Origin: Saturnia japonica
Taxonomy: Eukaryota > Arthropoda > Insecta > Lepidoptera > Saturniidae
Direction of reading: 5' to 3'
Length of the DNA stretch: 64,000 nt
Assembly (NCBI GenBank): GCA_033032175.1
Contig: CM065323.1
Location: 7,626,001-7,690,000 of the forward strand
Below are positions 57,160 through 64,000 of the stretch, piece by piece. A model generated the notes under the pieces. That model did no database searches, was not told the DNA's origin, and saw only the letters and a list, made by a program, of their open reading frames with translations. The position numbers were made by a program, and so were the translations under genes. Numbering within the stretch: the stretch's first letter is position 1; each line of letters begins with the position of its first letter.

Positions 57160-59319
57160 AGAGAGTTAATTGAGCGTAAGCAACTGTCTATATAGGCATT
57201 TTATAGGATTTCTATCTCTCTATACATAAAATAATAATGTAATTTTTTAATGTTGCCCTTCATACATTTTCGTTTTATTCGATTTTATCAAAACCCATAT
57301 GATCTATTTAATAACATTTTTAAGACTGACTCATAAAAAACACATAGCTTAAAATGGTGGTTTTAGAATCATCAAAATTTTGCCCGGAATTTTTTTATAC
57401 GACGTGAGTGGCTGGAGAGATTTTTCAAATTTCAACCGAATAAATAGCAGTTAAAATTCTTGTAATGTTGCAGGTTGGAACACACCTATTCAAATATAAA
57501 AGGAATACAATTTCATTTGTTGGGGTTTGAGATGTTTGAAAGGTGCTATGAGAAGTTCAAAGCGAATTTAAATAAACCTAATGTGGAAGATATGAAAATA
57601 CATTATCTTTAACGACGTCAAAGATAAGCAACCTGCCGATAACATGTCTGTACATTAGAATTTATGATTGTCAGCCGTGACAATCTTATCATATCTTAAG
57701 ATGGGTATAAAATAGTTTGAGATTCGACTACGACGCTTTTTATTTAAGAATAGCACCAACAAAATTTTATTCTTTCGCAAATTTCAATACAGTATAATAA
57801 AAGTAACTTGTATCAATGAAGCTATTCAAGCCATTACTTCATTGCTCTTTTCAATACGATTTAATTCTTTTAAAATAATATTATTTCTTTGTATGGAAAC
57901 AAAAGTCTATAAACATCATTCACGTCTCTAACACAAAAAATGTTGGGATTACGTTATAAAGGAAAACTGCTATAATAATTTCAATTTATAGCTTATATGT
58001 ATATATTATCAGCTCTTCGTTAACCTCTAGTCAGTCAGAACTAGTTCTTTAGAAGAAGAAAAAAGATTTCCTAAGAACTGATAAAGTATAATTAACAAAC
58101 CATACTGAAGTCTATGTACGGTACATTCACGAGACGGAGTCTTTGATAATAATATAAGGTCAAGGAAATGTAAGATGTTTGACCTGGCGCACCTCTGACC
58201 GTTTCACAAGTCATTACCACATTTATATGATAGCTAAATAACAGTGAACAACATCGGAATCCTCTGAATTCACAAACACTATTGACTAATTATTTCAGGT
58301 AAAGTGCAATCTTTTCGTTCCTTAAATCTATTTGATAATATCGAGTTATTTAAAAAAAGTAGTGTGAGAACTCTATCTAGTATAAGGCGTAGTGTAATTT
58401 TTTTTCTGAACAGTATTCTTCATTTAATGATTTAAATAATTATAGTAATAGTTACGATCGTAATGTTCACAGAAAACCTAGCAGTTAGTCCAATCTGGTC
58501 GGTAGACAATTTTTTCAATGTAATATTAATAAAGTAAAAACGACTGCAGTAAGAATAACACGGGATACTGACACGAACAATAAAAACATGCTCTGTTTAA
58601 TGATAATGTAATATTTATAAAAGGGAGGTATTTATTTTTATTATGCAGAAACATGTTTTAACGAATAAACTACATGTCAAATACGTATAGTTTATTAGTA
58701 ATTAAGTGAACAATTTCCACTTGCGCTTGCTATTGTATAGGTACTATATCTAAAGACAAATTAGTTATTGTATTACTTTAAAGTAAAAACGACTGCATTA
58801 AGAATAACACGGGATACTGACGCGAACAATAAAAAAACATGCTCTGTTTAATGATCATAATTTTGGACAATTTTACTAAAGATTTCATATAGGAGATAGA
58901 TTAAGAAAATCCAGACCCTCTCTCAATTCAGCGGAGCTCCGACAGTTCTAGATATGAGAATGGTTTAAACCAAATGAGTTAATTATAAGATAGAACATTT
59001 AAAAAAGGAACATTTTGTAGAGTTGTAAACTAAAGAATCTTCTCTTCAAAGAACCGCGTGTTTATGGTCCGTTACTCCCCGAAGACTGTGAAGCCTAAAG
59101 AAGTTTAACTAAACGGCACTACACTCATCATCTGTTCGATTCTGAACACATTTGAATATGACTTACCATAAACAAAATGTTAAAATAACTTTACTTGGCA
59201 GGTAAATTAATAGGTTCAAATTATTACAATCGTTAAGAGATCAGGGACTGCTTTTTCCACCATTGTTTGTTGTATATATAATATATTATTTATGTGTGTT
59301 TGATTTGAATTCTACAATG
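57160..59319. other. AT-rich stretch with one direct repeat, no gene
   Basis: No coding region supported. A near-identical direct repeat of about 75 bp is present at 58531-58605 and 58780-58855 (AACGACTGCA.TAAGAATAAC, ACACGGGATACTGAC.CGAA). Confidence 0.5.
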
Positions 59320-59540
59320 AGTCTGAGCTTTGAAAGAAAAAGGAAAACATCGTAATGATAAGTAACATATTATATGAGTAGCATGGCTGTAGAACATTTT
59401 GCATTGCCCAGCTCGTTAGCTACTATTCACAAGTTAAAAATCTATCCTCGATCGGCCATAAAGTTGTTCTAACAGCTGTCCCATCCCGTCACAGGCTTAG
59501 TATGTTACCACATAGTCACTTAACATCAGATGTAATTGTG
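59320..59540 (+). mobile_element. tRNA-derived SINE, 3' part (copy E)
   Basis: Keeps the body and 3' blocks (GAGCTTTGAAAG.., CATCGTAATGATAAG, TAGTCACTTAACATCAGATG). The promoter part is lost; it is the most diverged copy. Confidence 0.5.
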
Positions 59541-61459
59541 GTTAAACGCTATAAACCTAAGAATATGAAAAAAAAATTAGGAGAAAAAAGATTTCTTTAA
59601 ACAGCATAGACAAAAGGAAATACTAACTGGCAGGCAACTATTATAATATACATTAGTTTTATTGTATGTAGTAGCAATTAAATCGTGTTGTTTTCGTCCT
59701 CAGGACATATGCCCGCTTATGTGGATGATCACCACCTCTTTAATTTAATTAACTTATCGGTAAGCATTCTAATTGGGCTAGTAGTTTTGGACATCGTAAA
59801 TTTGTGCACTTTGGATTATATCACTGTGATAAATGAATAAGAAACTGTAATTCATTAATGTCAGGGTGATACTAGTACAGTGTAATTGCTTGTTCGTGTC
59901 AATAGATCTTTATCTATGATTGAGAGAATGCACGTTAAAATTCAAGGACGATTGTACCAGATACAAGAACGTAAAATAAGGCGCTCATCAGACGAACGGC
60001 TCAAATAGTCATTACGGTAGACTGAAATATCAATTACGTTTCGCCACCTAGTATGTCTTGTCCAATTTATCATTTACATATTATCTGCACTATACATTAA
60101 GATAAAACCAAGAAGCCAAGAATATTAACCTGCGGATGCTGAATGTTAATATATCGCTTCTGAAAATAAAACAAACGTTTTACATTTATCCGTAAATAAT
60201 TTTTAATATTTAGTTATAACATTTAAGTTCATTTAGGTATAGTTACGTTTACTTCTTGCTAAAAGTCAAGCATTTTTTTTTACGCTGTGTCAATTTATGC
60301 AGTATTGTCGAAACCAGTGGTATTCATTGCGTTAAGTATAGTTAAGAAATTAACTATCCATCTCAAACATGGTAGTTTTTTGAATAAATAGATGAGCAAT
60401 GCAAATTCCTTATGTGCCACTAATCCTTTGGTTGCATCATAAAATAACGTTACTTTATGGCAATGCAAAACTCAAATCCATTAAAGGATTCAATTCCAAA
60501 CCTTTATTAAATCTCTTAGTGCAATATCATTAATTCACTAGTGGTTTGTTATGTAGAATGTATGTATTAATACCATTTGATACACATTTTGATACCTACC
60601 ACTAAATACGAAAAGTCTCGTAAATAGAATTATCATTTAAACGTTATTCGTTAAACACAGTCTACAACATTACTGTAATATTTATATCATTTGTCATTAA
60701 TTCGCTTATCGTTCGCTCGACGTATTTTGATAGACGTTGATTCACGAATCAAGATACCATAATATTGATGACATAATTATGCACGTACACGGATCAGTTG
60801 ATTCATTTAAAAAAAATATTTTGGCGTAACGATTTCATACAACTATGTATTATTACAATAGACAATAAATATAATGTGGGTTTAGCATAGCATAGGATGT
60901 GGGACGTAAGCTCTCCAGAAACGAGAATTACAGGTACGTACTAAGAAGTAAATTTCTGTAGAAAAATGTGAGAAAGCATTTAAATACTTTGCAATTCTAT
61001 TTTTATTTGCAAATCAATTTGTTACATACTTTGTAATTATCATAATAATATAGTAATACCGTAGATCTTGGATATTATTTAAGTATGAATACTTGTTTTT
61101 TGTGGTTCCGGTGCCGTAGCGTAAGCATCAGTAAGGTTTGTTGCGAGTTGGAAAATTGTTTTTCGAAAGTTATTCCAATATAATTAAAGTAAAACAGATA
61201 AGAAAGGTGAACAATTTGAGGATTGAAGTGATTCTCTGCAATCATAACAGCGGTCTAACAAAGTAATAATGCTGTCTTCCAACAGCTAAAGAGGTTAGAA
61301 TATTACACCTTTACAAAACAAAACAGATAAATCACTAGCAGTCTACCAACATAATCTCTACATAATATCTATATAGTATCATATTATCATCAATCAATCA
61401 TAATATCTACCATTGGGTTGGTAACCCAACTGACAGATTGTACTTCACTCAGAAACAGA
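59541..61459. other. No feature seen
   Basis: AT-rich, no coding block or repeat that I can support. Confidence 0.4.
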
Positions 61460-61519
61460 CCGCTGGGGTAGGCAGGTTTGCCAACACAAAACTAGTATTG
61501 CCAGTCGTAACACTTAAAA

Positions 61520-64000
61520 ACGACTAAAATGGAAAAATAACTGGAAACTTTCTTTGAAAAAATTAAAGTCCAGATGGGAGCCCAAGCATTAGCAATAACT
61601 GAATCAGTTACTAAAAGTGTTTCGGAAAGCCTTAACGAGCAACTGAATTTAATCTCTGAGCAGAATAAATGATTGAAATCCGAAGTACAAAATCTCAAAA
61701 ATAAGATTCAATTTATGGAAGAATATAGAAGAAAGAATAACTTGATACTTTTTGGAGTTCAAGAAACAGGTAATAGCAGAACACCTTTAGAACAAAATAA
61801 TATAAACATATTGAAAACTCAACATGTCAATATCGGGCCCCAGGATATAAACAGAGAATACAGACTGGGGGCTAAAAGCAATAAGACACGCCCAATACTT
61901 GTAAGTTTTACCACTACATAGAAAAGGAACGAAATGTATAGAAACAGAAACAAATTACCAATAGGTATTTCTATGAAAGAAGACTACAGTAAAGAAGTAT
62001 CGGAGAAAAGAAAGAAACTTCGACCTCAGTTGGAAGCAGAACGAGCAATGGGAAAGAGGTGTCACATCAAACGAGATAAGGTCATTGTCACCGACTACAA
62101 ATATGACAGAAGAGATAAAAGGAAAAAGGGAATGCACCGAATCTCCCAACAAACCCGCAAACCAAAACGATATGGCAGCCCCTAAGAAAGTTAATGAAAC
62201 CAACATATCAGACTTCGTGGCCCGGGGGCGATCTGCATCGCTAACCCCACGAAGACAAAAATCACGCTAAAGAAACCGAGAACCGGAACAATGAGCAAAC
62301 AGCAAAACCAACAATAATCAGCAAAGTAACTCAAAAATGCGCCCCAAGCCGGTTAGTCACCGTGGGGTTAAGTGACGGCTACCCTCCGAAGATGTCAACT
62401 CCTACAACAAAAGAATTCTATGTCCGAAGAAACAAGGGCTACATATATATAGCAACACTGCATACACTCTCACTAAAATCTGAAGAAAGTTACTAGAACT
62501 GATGTCAGCTGCAGACCACATCAAATGGAGTATTATCGGTTTAAGCGAAGTAAGTTAGACGTATAGGTGAAAGGATTAAATAATACAGTAACTACATATT
62601 CTATCTACCACAAAGGTGATTCAGGTAAACACGGAGTAGGATTTATAATAAAAAAAGATCTCAAGGAACAAATAATCTAAATTATCGGAGTATCAGAAAG
62701 AATCGCTATTCTTAACCTATATTTACCAACTTATAAAGATATATGGTCCATTGTCCAAATATATTCACCAACCGAACAAACTACTGCAACAGAAATCTAA
62801 TCGTTCTACACAAGCCTAGATACTGCAATAAAACGGCACGCCCACAAAAACTGTGTAGTGATGGGTGTTATTAACGCACGTACCAACATCAGAAGAAACG
62901 GCGAAGAAATCATACTAGGTCCAAACAGCTTTGTGAAAAATAATTAGAAATGGACAAAAACTTATAGAAATGACGTATGCCAATAACTTAACGATACTCA
63001 ATAGTCTCTATAAAAAAGGCCAGAAAGAAGATGGACCTGGTTCTTGCCGGATGGCCGTTATAAAAATGAGATAGATTACATACTAACAAACAGACCCAAA
63101 ACCTTTGAAGATTGCTGTGTGATATGCAATCTGAACTTCAATAGTAACCACAGAATGCGTAGAGCAAGAATAATAGTATCTATCACCAACAAATAAATGC
63201 AGGCCATTCAAAGTTACCTTCAGAGTGTCCACAAATATTAAAGAAAAACTTGAGAATCTAAAAGAAAAACTTCAACTACATAGCACAAACATTCAAAAAA
63301 GTACGGACAATATCTCAAAATATAGATTTTCTAACACGACGATGAACTAATACAAAAAAGGTCACAACTGATAGGCAAGCGAAACAAAACATGTGAAACA
63401 AGAAAGGAGATAGGACATATAAGTAAAGACATAAAGTTTTAACATAAGAAAGGACAGACAACGTATTAGACTTAATACATTCGAGACATATATTGCAAGA
63501 ACTGGGGGAATTAAAAAAACAATAAAATGTCTAAAGGACAACACAGAATGGATTCCAAATGTTTAATGTCAAAACTGGTATCCATAAAACAAAAAGACCA
63601 TACATATTAGCAACATCAACGAATTTTTATAGAGTACTAACGAAAGTCTCAAAGTGGGTCTAAGTATGAACATGCAGAAAACGAAGGCTGTGACAAACAC
63701 TTTAGAAAAACCAATTTCGATTAAAACCAGGTTATTGAATATGTACGTGAATATGTGTACCTCGATCAACAAATCTCTCCACATGACCTAATGTCGACAG
63801 AAATAGATACAAGGGTTGGCAACGCTTGGAAAAGATACTGGGGACTAAAAGAAATCGTACAAAACCAACAAACAAACATTATTCTTTAAAAGAAAACTGT
63901 ACAACACTTGCATACTCCCCATCCTCACATACGGTTGCCAGACATGGTCTCTTACAAAAGCCCACCTATCTAAATTAAAAACGTGTCAACACGCCATGGA
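61520..64000 (+). mobile_element. APE-type LINE (RTE/Jockey-like), degenerate, RT core deleted, cut by window edge
   Basis: ORF1-like part (61529-62185): coiled-coil MGAQALAITESVTKSV, EYRRKNNLILFGVQETG, EYRLGAKSNKTRPILVSFTT, then MKEDYSKEVSEKRKKLRPQL. ORF2-like part from about 62410: ATLHTLSLKSEES, AADHIKWSIIGLSEV (AP-endonuclease start), later, through frameshifts, KGQKEDGPGSCRMA and the NHR.RRARI end of the endonuclease. The reverse-transcriptase palm with its YADD/FADD motif is absent: the sequence jumps from GIKKTIKCLKDNTEW to ESLKVGLSMNMQKTKAVTN, followed by GNAWKRYWGLKEI and ILTYGCQTWSLTKAHLSKLK. Many stops; not active. The element continues beyond 64000. Confidence 0.82.

Noticed and set aside
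58531..58855. CRISPR-like spaced repeats
   Set aside because: Only two units, 75 bp each and AT-rich, in a eukaryotic genome with introns.

Overview
The window looks like a piece of a moth or butterfly (Lepidoptera) nuclear chromosome. The reasons are two split, insect-type genes with GT..AG introns, AT-rich introns against GC-rich exons, and a dense load of non-LTR retrotransposon tails, tRNA-derived SINEs, short inverted-repeat elements and DNA-transposon remnants of the kinds common in lepidopteran genomes. I see no bacterial, viral or organellar gene. The species cannot be named from the sequence alone.

Left half (486-28665, + strand): a 5'-truncated Sbf gene (SET-domain binding factor, the MTMR5/MTMR13 catalytically dead myotubularin). 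I could build 28 consecutive coding exons whose splice phases all agree. They give about 1,369 residues: the SBF2 region, GRAM, a myotubularin-like pseudophosphatase, C1 and PH. The DENN half lies off the left edge. Introns hold a long foldback element (5230-5670), a restriction-like-endonuclease ORF (7755-8225), an R1-type LINE fragment (13020-14165), SINEs, MITEs and LINE tails. The most striking point is that exons 22 and 23 occur twice (18710-20740 and 24541-26138). The two copies encode identical protein and are separated by about 3.8 kb containing a broken P-element-like transposase. The exon phases do not allow both copies in one open message.

Middle (28666-37455): no gene seen. It is AT-rich 3' flanking or 3' UTR sequence of both genes plus one SINE. 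The two genes are arranged tail to tail.

Right of centre (37456-45792, - strand): the last seven exons of syndapin (Synd/PACSIN), carrying the C-terminal part of the F-BAR domain, a linker with one NPF motif, and a C-terminal SH3 domain. The N-terminal F-BAR exons were not found up to 64000. They are probably beyond the right edge, which would make the first visible intron longer than 18 kb.

Right third (45793-64000): repeat-rich and without a recognisable host gene. It contains a TTAA-flanked MITE, a tRNA-derived SINE inside a foldback-like GC-rich element, a 5'-truncated Jockey/CR1-like reverse transcriptase (50579-51410, -), LINE-tail repeats in both orientations, and at the far right (61520-64000) a heavily mutated APE-type LINE lacking its reverse-transcriptase core.

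Both host genes act in membrane traffic: Sbf is a Rab-GEF/phosphoinositide scaffold and syndapin a membrane-bending endocytic adaptor. Nothing in the sequence shows that they are co-regulated.
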